64,000 nucleotides of DNA. Source: Siphonodentalium dalli. Taxonomy: Eukaryota > Mollusca > Scaphopoda > Gadilida > Siphonodentaliidae. Numbering within the stretch: the first letter of the stretch is position 1; every line of letters begins with the position of its first letter. Below, one piece after another: positions 23,080 to 34,766 of the stretch. The notes under the pieces are model-generated. The model was given only the letters and a program-made list of their open reading frames with translations. It was not told where the DNA came from and ran no database searches. Where the stretch lies: positions 173,869,692 to 173,933,691 of the forward strand of contig CP136061.1 in NCBI GenBank assembly GCA_032622095.1, given 5' to 3'. A program made the translations under genes and the position numbers.

Positions 23080-23895
23080 ATGTGCAAAGCATGAAGGATA
23101 ACCAATAGTTGGTTGGCATCCGATGTCTGTATGTTCATTCAGTAACAGTTTCCTTTGGCACAACCTACAGGCCACATTCCTCATTCCATCATCACCAGAC
23201 TTCATATGGATCCTCGAGGTGACCTCTAGATGGGAGCTATCAAATATTTTTTTACTTCCGTTGAGAAACATGGTTTCCAGCAGCCATTTTGAATTTCACA
23301 TCTGAATTCATCAACATACCCTGCAGCCCACATTGGTTATGCCTCCCAACCCCTGAAGGTGGCTCAGGGTATATAGTGGAGTGTTCAATTATTTTGTTCA
23401 GGTTTTCCTTTCTAGAGTTATTCATCTTTGTTTATCTGTAAATGATGAATTTTTGTCCGCCTGCCTGAGTATCTCAGCCATGGATTATAGGATCTTGATG
23501 AATTTGGATTGGATGTTCATAATCATAAGTGTCAAACGGTGTTGTTCGCACTCTCCGTTCTTCTTCATTTACCTGAAAATGTTTATTATTCATCCGTACA
23601 AATATCTCAACGGGTTATCAGATAGATCTCAATGAAATTTGGTATGAATGTTCACCATAATGAGGACTTGGAAAGAAGTTTTAATTGGTTTTGTCTGCAT
23701 TCTTTCATTCTAGGGTTATTTCTCTTTGTTTGTTAGGTGAATTAGGTGGATATATTCAACACAAGTACAGCTTTAAAAACAAATAAAGATCAAATATGGT
23801 TACAGTTCTGTGACTTTTACTTAGGGTATAACTACTATTGACACTATGCCACATGGGGCGTGCACCAGACTACAGCCCAGCTCATGCTAGGATTC
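23080..23895 (+). mobile_element. Two worn Helentron-like fragments
   Basis: 23080-23340 carries AGCTCAAC-family cores (CACAACCTACAGGCCACATT, GGTGACCTCTAGATGGGAGC, an AACATGG...CAGCCATTTTG block). 23360-23895 carries cores of the GTATGCC family (AGAGTTATTCATCTTTG, GCCTGAGTATCTCAGCCATGG) and ends GCCACATGGGGCGTGCACCA. Neither has an intact 5' end. The stretch 22646-23079 shows no gene. Confidence 0.5.
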
Positions 23896-24049
23896 AGTTT
23901 CCCCATAAATTGTCAGCGGCTAAAATAGTTCTCTGATCACAAGGTGATATGCTTGAGTAGTTGATCTAAGTGGACTAGCCTCTGCCCATGTATGTTATGT
24001 TGCAATCAACATAGTTACAATATAAATTGCCTTTTTGTGCTTCAATTAG

Positions 24050-24145
24050 AGTTTAATCCCGGGAACGGGAAATTCCCGGTTCCCATTTCTCATACTAATT
24101 CCCATTTCCCGGGAATATTATTTGTAGGAACTGGGAACAGGGTGC
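24050..24145. repeat. Word repeat: TTCCCGGGAA
   Basis: About six copies of a CCCGGGAA/TTCCCGG word in both orientations within 90 bases (AATCCCGGGAACGGGAAATT, CCCATTTCCCGGGAATA and others). This looks like the arm of a small word-amplified TIR element. No target duplication found. Confidence 0.5.
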
Positions 24146-24602
24146 ATTATTACCACTTGGAATATCATACATCAGTGGACAGCAACGGCACATAATTTCA
24201 TTTAATTTGTCCACCACGTTCAAAGTCCCGAGTTGTCACAAGAATTTTGGAACGTTGGCAATATTTTAACATTTCGGGACATCGGAACGATGGTTTTATG
24301 TTTTCTAACCTGTGTTGTGTTACATTGTATACAATGCAATACAACCGAAGGAGGTCAAATTTAACAATTTGGAATATCCTTTAGTTAATCTAAATTATCA
24401 TCATTACGATCCCTGTCACCCAAACTAGTTTTATTGTTAACATAATTTGATTAAATATCTTTTCAGTTCATTTGTGAGCTGATCGGTGGGTTTTTGAAAA
24501 AGTGATTTTCCCCATCGAGAATCTATTATTTTTTCTATAGTTGTTTTTAAACCAGACTATGAAATTGGGAAAACATAATCACTCAATATTTATTTTTTCT
24601 AG

Positions 24603-24717
24603 ATTCAAGCCGGTGGATTTGCAACATGTTGTTAAACCATTCAGGGAAGATTTTGAGATTCTTTTTCGGGGTACATACTCTCATAAGCAAAACATCAAGT
24701 TTATGAACCATTTGCAG
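24603..24717 (+). CDS. MDN1: MDN1 exon
   Basis: Acceptor TTTTTTCTAG ends at 24602. The exon begins with the A that completes GGA after the previous exon, then codes FKPVDLQHVVKPFREDF and continues to YSHKQNIKFMNHLQ (38 codons), ending before GTACAG. GG-F-K-P-V-D is the conserved continuation of the midasin ...DLLGG motif, followed by the insert typical of this module. It ends in phase 0, matching the next exon, whose frame opens directly. Confidence 0.92.
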
Positions 24718-25215
24718 GTACAGTATTCCAAAATTATATGGTATTTGTCATATATTATGTTGGCAAGCCATACTAAAGGATTCACAGATAAGACTCTTCA
24801 TCATTCCCTGAAACTCAAATTTCATTTATCGGTAGTGATATTGCAAGGAAAACTATCTAAATAAAGAAATTAATAAATTGGAATTGTGTGCAGAAATACA
24901 TTCAGTATAAGTTCATGTACGTAAATAATTATAAGCTTGAACTATATTTTATTCTAAAAATAAGCTGATTTCAAAAGAGCTGAGGCAATGTTCTTGAAGT
25001 AGGTTGTTACTAAAATGAGATGTTTCTAAAATTCATTCATGAACTTTTGTATCTTTACTTTTTGCAAATTATAAGCCATTTCAGAACATGATTTAATGAT
25101 ATCAAAATAATTGTGGAAAATTATCAACATTCTGTACAATTATTTATATGCCATTTGTTAGCAAAGTTGAACTACCATCTTTTTGGTAACTTTATACACT
25201 ATAGGCTTTTTCTAG

Positions 25216-25300
25216 GATTGTTTCACTCAGAAGAGATGGAGTGATCTGTTCTTCTTGATAGATCGTGTTTGTGAATCTGCATTGGTGAAATTTACTAAAG
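25216..25300 (+). CDS. MDN1: MDN1 exon
   Basis: Acceptor GCTTTTTCTAG; codes DCFTQKRWSDLFFLIDR then VCESALVKFTK, and leaves one base (G) before GTCTGT. QKRWSDL corresponds to the midasin helix that follows the ...H(I/L)Q turn of the previous exon. The single base G is completed by GA at 34549 to make Gly, so the phase is continuous across a 9.2 kb intron. The intron to the left is only 498 bases, the shortest here. Confidence 0.92.
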
Positions 25301-25506
25301 GTCTGTATGCACTCTTAATAGCACAAACTTTTTTCTTTAATCTTGTCTTGAATTTTCACCATTGCTTTGGGGAACCTATTGCCCTTTGGTTTAATTATAG
25401 TCAAGACTTACAAAATGATAGCTTTTATTAGCTCAACAGGGACAAACTCTTGGGTGGAGATATAGTCATCACTCGTTGTTCGTCTATATGTCCGCCCGTC
25501 AACAAT

Positions 25507-26388
25507 TGTTGTCCCCCGACGTTTCCGTCGGAGGACTATAGAAATGACCCTCGTGCGTCCGTGCGTCCGTGCGTCCGAGATTGGGTACCTTCATGGTGTA
25601 ATCAACTCCTCCTACAGTTTTAAACGTAGAGATTTGAAACTCTGGGATATTGTTCCTAACATGTTGGTGATTTGCAACATCTATATAGCTAATCAAAAAT
25701 ATAATTTTTTCCATATTTTTGGGGGGGTTTTCGACTTAGAAAATTTGGAACATTTTTGCCTTTTGGATGAGATTGGGTACCTTCATGGTGTATTCAACTC
25801 CTCCTACAGTTTTAAATATAGAGATTTGAAACTCTGGGATATTGTTCCTAACATGTTGGTGATTTGCAACATCTATATAGCTAATCAAAAATATAATTTT
25901 TTCCATATTTTTGGGGGGGTTTTCGACTTAGAAAATTTGGAACATTTTTGCCTTTTGGATGAGATTGGGTACCTTCATGGTGTAATCAACTCCTCCTACA
26001 GTTTTAAATGTAGAGATTTGAAACTCTGGGATATTGTTCCTAACATGTTGGTGATTTGCAACATCTATATAGCTAATAAAAAATATCATATTTTCCATAT
26101 TTGCGGGGTTTTTTTGACTTAGAAAATTTGGAACATTTTTGCCTTTTGGATGAGATTGGGTACCTTCATGGTGTAATCAACTCCTCCTACAGTTTTAAAT
26201 GTAGAGATTTGAAACTATGGGATAGTGTTCCTAACATGTTGGTGATTTGCAACATCTATATAGCTAATATTTTTTTTATGGAGTTTTCGACTTATAAAAT
26301 TTCAACATTTTAAAAAAATTTCTTTAACAAAGCGGCATCGACTTGCCATGTTGTCGGGGGACACTGTGGTCTGCTGACCTTTTATTTT
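25507..26388 (+). mobile_element. Helentron-like element with four about 192-bp tandem units
   Basis: The 5' end TTGTCCCCCGACGTTTCCGT continues CGGAGG, a hairpin, then GTGCGTCC repeats. Units beginning GAGATTGGGTACCTTCATGG start at 25577, 25769, 25961 and 26152 (spacing 192, 192 and 191). The 3' end is TTGTCGGGGGACACTGTGGT, then CTGCTGACCTTTT, with GGTC-TGCT-GACC as hairpin. Because 192 is a multiple of three, one frame stays open through the first three units. The uniform repetition, not selection, explains that reading frame. Confidence 0.75.
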
Positions 26389-26969
26389 CTTATAAATTGT
26401 AAAATTACAATGGATCTAAAGCGCTTTCTCTCTCAGACCTGGCTGCCCCATTGAACAAATCAGAACTTCGGTCAAATTTTTTAACAGTTGGGAATTTCAT
26501 ACTTATGCATTTTTGTCCTGATTTTGTACATGCTTTGTGGCCCTTTTTGGTGATTTTTAAGACTGATAGAACGCTACCTCGATAATTTTTGGTTTACTAA
26601 TTCTCTGCTCAGGAGTTCTGTCATCCGTACAACTTCAGTATTTGGGTTTGTACTTGCCCATGTTTGAATTTGCACCGTGGGGGTATACCAGAAACGGTGG
26701 TGCAACCTCTTGTTTTTTTGGGCCTCATTCTTGATTTGATCATGCGCTAATTGAATTTTGTTTACCAATTGCTCTTTGTATGATGATAACCAGGACAATG
26801 AGAATATGCACGTGGTGAGCTTTTATTCATCATTCAACAACAGATATACCTCACCTCTGGACCACTCCCATTATTAGTAAAATAATAATGATCAGATAAA
26901 AATATAAATGACATCATGGCTACTTTTTAGGCTAAGGTCGGATCACTGATGCAGAATCACTGTATAGTT

Positions 26970-27612
26970 TATTATGCCCCCGATCTCCGATGGAGATTTG
27001 GGGGTATATAGTGGAGCCCTCCGTCCGTCCGTCCGTCCTTCCGTCCGTCCGTCCTTCCGTCCTTCCTTCCGTCCTTCCGTCTGTCCGTCCTTCCGTCCGT
27101 CCTTCCGTCCGTACGAACGTTTCAACTCATAACTTTGGTTTCGCTAACTCAATTCAGTTGATCTTTGGTATGCTAATAGACCAGCCGGGGGGACAAGATT
27201 TCCCCATAACTGCGGTTTCGTCCGCCCATTTTTATCCAGAGTTACGCCCCTTTTTGGACTTAGAAAATTCAGTTTTCTGTGGCATACGAACGTTTCAACT
27301 CATAACTTTGGTTTCGCTAATTTAATTCAGTTGATATTTGGTATGCCAATAGACCAGCCGGGGGGGGGGGGGGGGGGACAAGATTTCCCCATAGCCCATT
27401 TTTTCCAGAGTTACGCCCCTTTTTGGACTTAGAAAATTCAGGTTTTCTGCTACTTTTTTTGGTTTCCAGATGATAACTTGATTTTGGATTGTTTACTCAT
27501 GAATAACATAACTTTACAAAGTGCCATTTAATAAGCATTTGCACAAAAATAAGAAAAAACCTCTCTGATTGTACAGTCGGGGGCGTTACCTCCGCCCAGC
27601 GGTGCACTTGTT
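26970..27612 (+). mobile_element. Helentron-like element, GTTACCTCC family
   Basis: The 5' hairpin CCCCCGATCTCCGATGGAGA continues TTTGGGGG, then GTGGAGCCCTCCGTCC runs (TCCG/TTCCG, 27019-27115). Two diverged cores start ACGAACGTTTCAACTCATAA, with a G-run at 27359-27377. The end is CCTCCGCCCAGCGGTGCACT followed by TGTT, with CCGC/GCGG as hairpin. No coding capacity. Confidence 0.65.
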
Positions 27613-27759
27613 ATCTATATTCTGGTGTACGCTTCACATCACAAACACTACCAGCTTGAATTCTACATGACGACAATGTCATGTGCATCTTATCGTTACA
27701 GTTATTGCAGGATGCCCATTATAGTAGCTTTTATTATAATCATATGATCGTGCATGGTT

Positions 27760-27990
27760 CCTGTGGCTTTTTCAATTTCCTTGAACACCCTTGAATATGA
27801 GAATCCATTTTCAAGGGCCTTGATTTCACCTAACTCCTGAAAACCCTTGAATAATAGCCTTGAAAATTGAAATGTTGGAAAACCCTTGAATAGTTGGCAT
27901 TCCATTACGCCTGATTTGGAACGATTACACGAAGCGATTGGCAAAATAATTATTTGCAATAGAAAATTAGAGTATTTACGGTCATTCCTG
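27760..27990. repeat. Word repeat: ACCCTTGAAT
   Basis: ACCCTTGAATA and its complement appear about six times between 27780 and 27895, with a GGAAAACCCT variant. A similar block of CTTGAAT/TGGAATAC words lies at 32533-32625. These look like arms of one word-amplified element family; ends not defined. Confidence 0.45.
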
Positions 27991-29238
27991 GAAAAACCCT
28001 GTACGCCATTTCCATCTTCCAAAATTTAATCTATGGTTTCAATTTCATTACTGTTTGTTTGCGGATCTGTGATTAGGTAAACACGTTTGTTTTGATGTAT
28101 TTAATTTTAATTAGTCACAATTGCATACACACATGAAAATTAAATTGATTTAGTTGGCCTAGTATTAAAATGAAAGTATGCCGGGTGGAAATTGATGTTT
28201 CCAAAATAGGTGGGATCGAAATTCAACCCGTGGAACTTGAGTGTACCAGACCCCATGTCAACTCGGCATAAAACCAATAGATGTTGCCAATATGGAGTAA
28301 TATGCCTTAGGGAGCATGTATGAACAAAATAAAAATGCGATAAAAGTGCGAAAATTGTGCCGTCATTGACGTTGTTTTTTCAACATTATCAGAGTATTTT
28401 CGTCATTATCGCATGTCGTAACGTTGTATGTTTTCGTAAATTTGTCCCTGTCTTGGTTCGATGTTTTCGCAATTATCGCAGTTTTGTTTCGCAGTTTTGC
28501 TCAAATGTTCGCTGTATTGTTTCGACATGTTTTCGCAGTGTTTGTTTTCGTCATGATTGCAGCATTGTGCCGTCAATATTGATGTAGTGTCGATATGATC
28601 GTTTGTGTTAGTTACTGTTCCATTTTCGACAGCGTATTGTAGCGTATACTGGTACCGGTACTGAAATTGTCTTCTAATGTTTCCAAATCCGCCTGAACAA
28701 ACCAAAGATCTATTTCTTGTTGCCACTTTCTGAATAATTATATCCTTTGCATCAACTTTGCGGTTCAATTCTAATGGAGAAATTAAAACCACGTGTGTTA
28801 TGTTGCCAACAAGAAGAGCGGGTCAATCGGCGTTGAAAAATGGAATCGTTTATGCAAATAAATATACAACGATTCGCCCATCAGATTTGGCGTATCCATG
28901 TTTACCTGTCCAGAGGTATGATCATGCACTCTGGTTTCTATAATTATACTTTCGTTTTCGCAATATAAGTATGAAATAAATTGTTAGATAGATATTGGAA
29001 GCGCAGCGCTATTAATTCGTCGGCGACTTTTATTTCAAATCTACACATTTTATTCAATGTATATCAGCGATGTCTCCATGTCTGGCGTTGATACAATGTG
29101 ATGAGGGCCTGTTTTATATCGGACCTATTGCTTCAAATGCTGGATGGACGGCTGTCGCTCCCGTTGTGGGTGGGTGCAGCTGGTTTCAAATTTCTGTGTG
29201 TTTTCATCTTTTTTCTGTTTGATGTGTGATACCTGGGG

Positions 29239-29361
29239 TTATGAAAATCCTAACTTCTTCGCAATGTCGACCTGTGTAAACTGATGGTCTAATAATTTCC
29301 CAACTGCGTATATGTCAGCTAACGATAGATCTATTCGTTTTAATTGCGGTTTCGAAGCCAT
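29239..29361 (-). pseudogene. Helix-turn-helix N-terminus of a Tc1/pogo-type transposase (fragment)
   Basis: From ATG at 29361 the minus strand reads MASKPQLKRIDLSLAD, then YAVGKLLDHQFTQVDIAKKL and GFS, then a stop (40 codons). The Q-V-D-I-A-K-K-L-G-F-S pattern is the recognition part of a helix-turn-helix as found at the start of Tc1/mariner-like transposases. Nothing coherent follows downstream. It may be a fragment captured inside the 28310-32344 element. No TIRs of its own were found. Confidence 0.45.
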
Positions 29362-29676
29362 GATTGAACTGATATTATGACATCAAGTCGCTTGATTTGG
29401 GATTTTATATATCAAATGTGTTGCTTTTGGCCAACCAGTTAACCCCATTGTTCACTAATTGAGAAGACATCACAACAACAACAAAACTGTCGCACAGTTC
29501 ACACATAGTTGTGAGGGACTGGTATACGTCAAAGGTTTGTATAGCCTTTTGCTAAATGTCAACCCTTCACACATTTGGAATGAGTTGACTATTGTTTAAT
29601 TAGGCCTTATGCGAACTCATAGCTATCAAAACAGTCAAACTGTCAAGTTGTTGTACTTGTGTGTTAACCGCATAGA

Positions 29677-31958
29677 GTTGTTGTCCCCGAAAAAAAGTTT
29701 TTTCGGGGGACTATTAAAATAGCCGGTGTCCGTCCGTCCGTCTGTGCGTCCGGAAATGGTTTCCGGATGATAACTTTAGTTTCGGTTTTTAGATCAAAAG
29801 CAAATTTCATAGGTGAGTTTATCAGACCAAAATACAGGTCAAGTTCGAATATGTGTTTGCTCCGCCCATTTTTGCGAGAGTTATGGCCCTTTTTAGCTCA
29901 ACATACTTTGTAAGTTTGAGCTATTGCCATGGGTTGGCGTCCGTCGTCCGTGTGTGCGTGTGTATGTGTGTCCGTCAACAATTTCCTTTGGCGCCGGCTA
30001 CAGGTCGTACCTTTGGTCTGATCTTTATTAAATTTGTCATGAATGTTGACATTGACATGTAGATGGGAAACGAGTCATTTTGAGGTCATTCGGCCAAAAA
30101 ACATGGGCCCCTGGTGGCCATCTTGGATTTCAAAATTAAATCCATTGGCGCGGTCTACAGGTCGTACTGTTCGTCTGATCATCATGAAATTTGTCATGGA
30201 TGTTAATATTGACATGTAGATGGGAACGAGTCATTTTGGGGTCGTTCGGCCAAAAAAACATGGCCGCCAGCAGCCATCTTGGATTTTACTCTTTGCATGA
30301 CTAAATCCTTTGACGCGGGCTACAGGTCGTAGCTTTGGTTGGATCTTCATGAAATTTGTCATGGATGTTAAGAATGACATGTAGATGGGAACGAGTCCTT
30401 TTGGGGTCATTCAGCCGAAAAACATGGCCGCCAGCAGCCATTTTATATTTTACTCTTTGCATGACTAAATCCTTTGGCACAGGCTACAGGTCGTACCTTT
30501 GGTCCGATCATTATAAGATTTGTCATGGCTGTTGACATTGACATGTAGATGGGAACGAGTCATTTTGGAGTCATTCGGCCAAAAAACATGGCCGCTGGTG
30601 GCCATCTTTGATTTCAAAATTCAATCCATTGGCGCGGGCTACAGGTCGTACTATTCGTCTGATCATCATGAAATTTGTCGTGGATGTTAATATTGATATG
30701 TAGATGGGAACGAGTCATTTTGGGGTCGTTCGGCCAAAAAACATGGCCGCCAGCAGCCATATTGGATTTTACTCTTTGCTTGACTAAATACTTTGGCGCG
30801 GGCTACAGGTCGTAGCTTTGGTTGGATCTTCATGAAATTTGTCATGGATGTTAACAATGACATGTAGATGGGAACGAGTCCTTTTGGGGTCATTCGGCCA
30901 AAAATCATGGCCGCTGGCGGCTATCTTGGATTTCAAAATTAAATCCATTGGCGCGGGCTACAGGTCGTTCTATTCGTCTGATCATCATGAATTTTGTCAT
31001 GAATGTTAATATTGACATGTAAATGGGAACGAGTCAGTTTGGGATCGTTCGGCCAAAAAACATGGCCACCAGCAGCCATCTTGAATTTTACTCTTTGCAT
31101 GACTAAATCGTTTGGCACAGGCTTCAGGTCGTATCTTTGGTTAGATCATTATGAGATTTGTCATGGCTGTTTGGCTGCCGGTGGCCATTTTAGAATTTAC
31201 TCTTTGCATCACTAAATCCTTTGGCACACCATACTCACCACATATCTGATCCGATCATCATGGAACTTGTCATGAATGTTGATATTGACATGTACATCTT
31301 GTCTTACTTAGAAATTTCAATTAACACCTTTCCTATTCCTCCATTTACTGTCAACCATTAAATTATTCCCCTACCTAAGTTGAGCTACAGTGTCATTGAC
31401 ACTTTCATTTTACTTAGAATCTTGTAATTTTCTGGTTTCTGGATGATAACTTCAGTTTGTGTGATCATATCTGAACCAGATTTGTGATGTGAGTTTATCA
31501 GCCCTATGTACAGGTCAAGTTCGAATATGGGTATGTTCCGCCCATTTTTGCGAGAGTTGTGGCCCTTTTTCGACTTGTTTTACTTAGAAAATTTCTCACT
31601 TTTTTCGGTTTCCGGATGATATCTCAAGTTTGGATCCTTTAATTGCAAATACATTTTTATGTGGATCAGTCATATCAAGATACAGGTCAAGTTCGAATTT
31701 GAGTCTGATCCGATGATTTTTCTCAGAGTTATTGGCTTTTCGACTTAAAAAGTTCAATTTTTCTTGTAATTTTCTTCATTTTGTGCCAATTTGAGGTTAT
31801 ATTTTGACTATAAGAGTTTTTTAAGATTTGGTTATTTGTATGCATGTCAGTAATGAGACAATGCACAAGTGTCTTATCCATATAGTATACTTCTACAAAG
31901 CCTCCGCTCCAAATGAAGCCACCGGTTCGCGGGACACTGTGGCCGAGCGGCCTTTTAT
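29677..31958 (+). mobile_element. Helentron-like element, GGGGGACAC family, interrupted
   Basis: 5' GTTGTTGTCCCCGAAAAAAA continues GTTTTTTCGGGG, a hairpin, then ATAGCCGGTGTCCGTCC. Cores include GATAACTTTAGTTTCGG and TACAGGTCAAGTTCGAATAT. The 3' end is GCGGGACACTGTGGCCGAGC then GGCCTTTTATTT, with GGCC-GAGC-GGCC as hairpin. The first core is cut at 29893 (GTTATGGCCCTTTTT) by the next entry and resumes at about 31411 (TACTTAGAATC). Confidence 0.65.
29894..31410 (+). mobile_element. Helentron-like element, AGCTCAAC family, with about 180-bp tandem units
   Basis: Nested in the previous element. 5' AGCTCAACATACTTTGTAAG then TTTGAGCTATTGCCATGGG, with GCGTCCGTCGTCCG repeats. Seven or so units follow, each with GGGCTACAGGTCGTA, CATGTAGATGGGAACGAGTC, GGCCAAAAAACATGGCCGCC and TTTTACTCTTTGCATGACTA. 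The 3' end is GAGCTACAGTGTCATTGACA then CTTTCATTT. The insertion point is in a T-run of the host element without a visible duplication, as expected of Helitron/Helentron relatives. Confidence 0.7.
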
Positions 31959-32837
31959 TTGTATGGCCTTTGACTGAACTATATTTTCCTTTACACAATT
32001 CAGCCAATAAAAATTCAGCTGGCATCTGATTACGCAGAAGCCAAAAATAAATGCGTGAATTTATGAAGTGTAACAACATTGCATCGATGTTTTAACTTTT
32101 CGTCGTTTGCGAATATCGATCAATGTTTTGGACGTCGCGTCGTTCGCGTTGTCGAAAGTTTCGAAATTTTACGGAAAGGTTTAGTCTGTTGTGGTTTCGA
32201 CATTATAGCGTTTTTATGGCCAGTCGCTTTCGACGTTATCGCATTATTTTTCGTCATTTTCGATATTTCATTTTTTTGCACATTTACGTCAAAAGTTTTT
32301 CGACAATATTTTCGCATATGCGAAAGAGGTTTTGACATGCTCCCTTAGTTTCCCATTCTAAAAAACATGTTCTCAATATATTTAGTTACAACAGTTTTAT
32401 CTCCCAAAATACTTGTACTATATCGTGCACCAGCTGTATGAAGTACTTTATACTCATCAGGCTCATGTAATACTAGTATGTAACATGTATGCACTTGCTT
32501 TTTCATTAGTCCATGTATCAGCCGACCCTACTCCTGGAATACCCTTGATTTTCTAGTGGGCACACCATTGAAAAATCCTTGAATCCTGCCTTGGATCCTC
32601 CTGGAATACTCTTGAATTTTATCACAAAATATGTGCAGGAACAATGTCGTGTATGTGACACCCAAAGATTGAATGTGAATTTTGATTGGACAACATTGTA
32701 GATGATTCTAATCTAGGACGGAATTGTTTAATCATTTGGTCTTTGATACCGGTATGCTAGATGCCTTGATAGCTTTGGTAGATGACAAATCATGAAGCAA
32801 ATAGTGGACCAGTAGAGTTCATATATTGCAATTTGCT

Positions 32838-33400
32838 AATTCGAACCCTGGCCCATGATGGCGAGCATGCCTTGTGACTCAAAATCCACATGGCCACATG
32901 GCCACCGAAGTGACCCAATAAAGGAAGCTCAAATGGCTGCTGTTCAAACATGTTCAAAGAGCAACGCTCGGCATGTCTCGGAGATGTATAGACAGTAATG
33001 CTCTAATTAATCGACTCCATAACCACAGCAGAATTATGGGTAATTTTTCAGGATTTAGACGGAATTATGGCTTGTTGCCATTCATCGGAAAGCTCTTAGT
33101 GAGAGCTTTCCGATGAATGGCAACAAGCCATTTTTCCATTCTGCTGTGGTTATGGAGTCGATTAATTAGGGCATTACTGTATAACATGCTACTGTGCCAT
33201 ATCTGTTATATATATACACAATAGAGACATTAAAATGTGTGCATATAGTGTCCTAAATGCGCGTCAGAATAGTCAATACAGTGACCATTTGAGCTTTCTT
33301 TTTTGGGGTCACTTCGGTGGCCATGCGGTATGGACGTCGGATTTGAGTCGCAAGATGCGCTTGCTGTCATGGGCTGGGGATCGAATCACACCCAATCTCA
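32838..33400. repeat. Nested inverted and direct repeats
   Basis: Arms of about 70-80 bp at 32846-32906 and 33309-33395 are inverted copies (ACATGGCCACCGAAGTGACC on the left, GGTCACTTCGGTGGCCATGC on the right). In addition 32948-32990 plus 33181-33220 is a direct copy of 33472-33550, split by the element at 32992-33180. The right arm ends with GGGATCGAATC, faintly like a pol III B box, so a SINE origin is possible. Confidence 0.5.
32992..33180. mobile_element. 189-bp MITE, almost entirely inverted repeat
   Basis: ACAGTAATGCTCTAATTAAT at the left is inverted as ATTAATTAGGGCATTACTGT at the right. The arms continue through CGACTCCATAACCACAGCAG to a central ACTCTTAG/GTGAGAGC turn. Flanks are GTATA and ATAAC, compatible with a short TA or ATA duplication. 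The direct repeat at 33472-33550 lacks the insertion (ACATATATACAACATGC) and acts as a paralogous empty site. Confidence 0.75.
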
Positions 33401-33717
33401 AAACAAATTTACACTGTATCAAAATTACTCTTGCTTCTAAAGATAGGCGCCTTGTGTGTTGTATAGTCCCAAACATGTTCAAAGAGCAACGCTCGGCATG
33501 TCTCTGAGACATATATACAACATGCTACTGTGCCATATCTGCTATATATATATTCTATTTGATTTGGAAGACTGCATCATTAATCAAAATTTGATTCAAT
33601 CAATCAAGAGCCCTATTAAAATGTGATGTTGCTTCTGATATCTTCACTTTTTTGGAGGAGATCTTTTTTGTACAAAAGTTGAATTAATTAGATAAGTACA
33701 TTATCCGTTTACATTAG

Positions 33718-34490
33718 TGTTGAAACGATTAGTGAATTTCAGAGTCGACTAGTCGAGGTCCAAAAGTCGCGTTGCGTCGACTAGTCGGTACCCGATATCA
33801 AAACTTTCCAACATAACATTGTACGGAAAATTCATCGTACATGGCGTACACTGATGACTGATGCAATAGCGTTCTATTGCGTTGCGCATTTCCCTGCATA
33901 CACACCAATTTATTTGGGAAATAATACTGTAAACATCTTGATATTTATCCAACACACTGAATGTAATTATATAATTAGACATGTGGTGGATAATGATTAG
34001 ATACACGATCATTTATACAGGTTTTAAATTTAATATCAGCGTTCGAGATTATTTCGTTTAGTCACGTGATCACCAATAAACCGGTGCCGAGCGGTGTCAC
34101 TATAAAATGTTGTTCCGACTAAATACGCCCTATAGTATAGGCTACGTTGTAGAATGTGATAGCCAGTTCTTAATGTCAGTATCATTTATATACGGTAGCA
34201 CCAATGACGTCGCCTTAAGCGACCTTCACCGACAGTGCGAGATCAATGGAAATATACACAGTGTCTGTATCAAAGCGGTCTCGGACAAACTACAAAGCCG
34301 CGTCAATCGTTGCCATCATGTCTTTGACCTCAAACGACGAGTGAGACATTGTGTTGTCAATTTCAATCTCAATATTGTTAGGGTTTCGAGTTTTAATGGC
34401 AACTGTTTTCCTGATCTTTACTCTTGTCATAACAATTTGATTCAAGATTCAATGTGATTCAGTAATTTTTTCCTGATTCGATTCAAATTG
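33718..34490. repeat. Word blocks GTCGACTAGTCG and GATTCAA
   Basis: 33725-33800 holds two GTCGACTAGTCG copies. 34350-34485 holds several AATTTCAAT, GATTCAA and GATTCAAATTG words. Together they resemble the two ends of a hAT-like word element, but termini and target duplication were not found. No gene recognised here; reading frames in between look random. Confidence 0.35.
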
Positions 34491-34548
34491 AAACTCAGGC
34501 CTTATCCTTATTATGTTGAAGTTGAGATAAAATGCTTGATGATTATAG

Positions 34549-34652
34549 GATCTAATGATCATGATGCTTGGTTGACCATCAAAAAAAGGTTGAAGAGTCT
34601 GGAGGCACAAGCCACGGATACAGAAAATGTTGTTGCATTTTCATTCATTGAG
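34549..34652 (+). CDS. MDN1: MDN1 exon
   Basis: Acceptor ATGATTATAG; GA completes the Gly codon from 25300, then SNDHDAWLTIKKRLKSL, EAQATDTENVVAFSFIE (34 codons), ending before GTGAGT. It corresponds to the helix before the Walker B strand, ending in the conserved (A/S)F-(V/I)-E turn. The other two frames hit stops within the first nine codons. It ends in phase 0, matching the GGG that opens the next exon. Confidence 0.92.
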
Positions 34653-34766
34653 GTGAGTACGTAGGGGATCTTTTATCAGGCTTTTTGATGATCACCAAAA
34701 GTGCTTTGTCATAGGTATTGAAGACAGCACTAATGCATAATTTAGGTATATCTGCCTAACCAATCA

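Larger units (their letters stand above)
28310..32344. mobile_element. Harbinger-like TIR element, about 4.0 kb, TTA target duplication
   Basis: Begins GGGAGCATGT and ends ACATGCTCCC, with TTA on both sides (28307-28309 and 32345-32347). The arms (28330-28620 and 32085-32335) are crowded with words such as TTTTCGTCATTATCGCA. GGG termini and a 3-bp TWA duplication are typical of PIF/Harbinger. The interior carries other repeats (29677-31958) and a helix-turn-helix fragment (29239-29361) but no recognisable Harbinger transposase. Lies in the 9.2 kb MDN1 intron. Confidence 0.6.

Noticed and set aside
24467-24489. Candidate 23-base microexon coding ...ELIGG just upstream of the MDN1 exon at 24603
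   Set aside because: It fits the phase and resembles DLLGG, but the true DLLGG exon is at 20024-20084 with a far better donor and full NMNQQSDSADLLGG sequence. Residues before ELIGG do not match.
25544-26122. 192-residue reading frame
   Set aside because: Made of tandem 64-residue repeats of an element core whose unit length is a multiple of three.
28357-28587. Reading frames rich in VRCFR or FRRYR (also 32079-32348)
   Set aside because: Produced by the TTTTCG/TTATCGCA word repeats in the arms of the 28310-32344 element.
34107-34457. 116-codon plus-strand reading frame
   Set aside because: No recognisable motif, no splice-bounded context and overlaps word-repeat sequence; cannot be told from chance.
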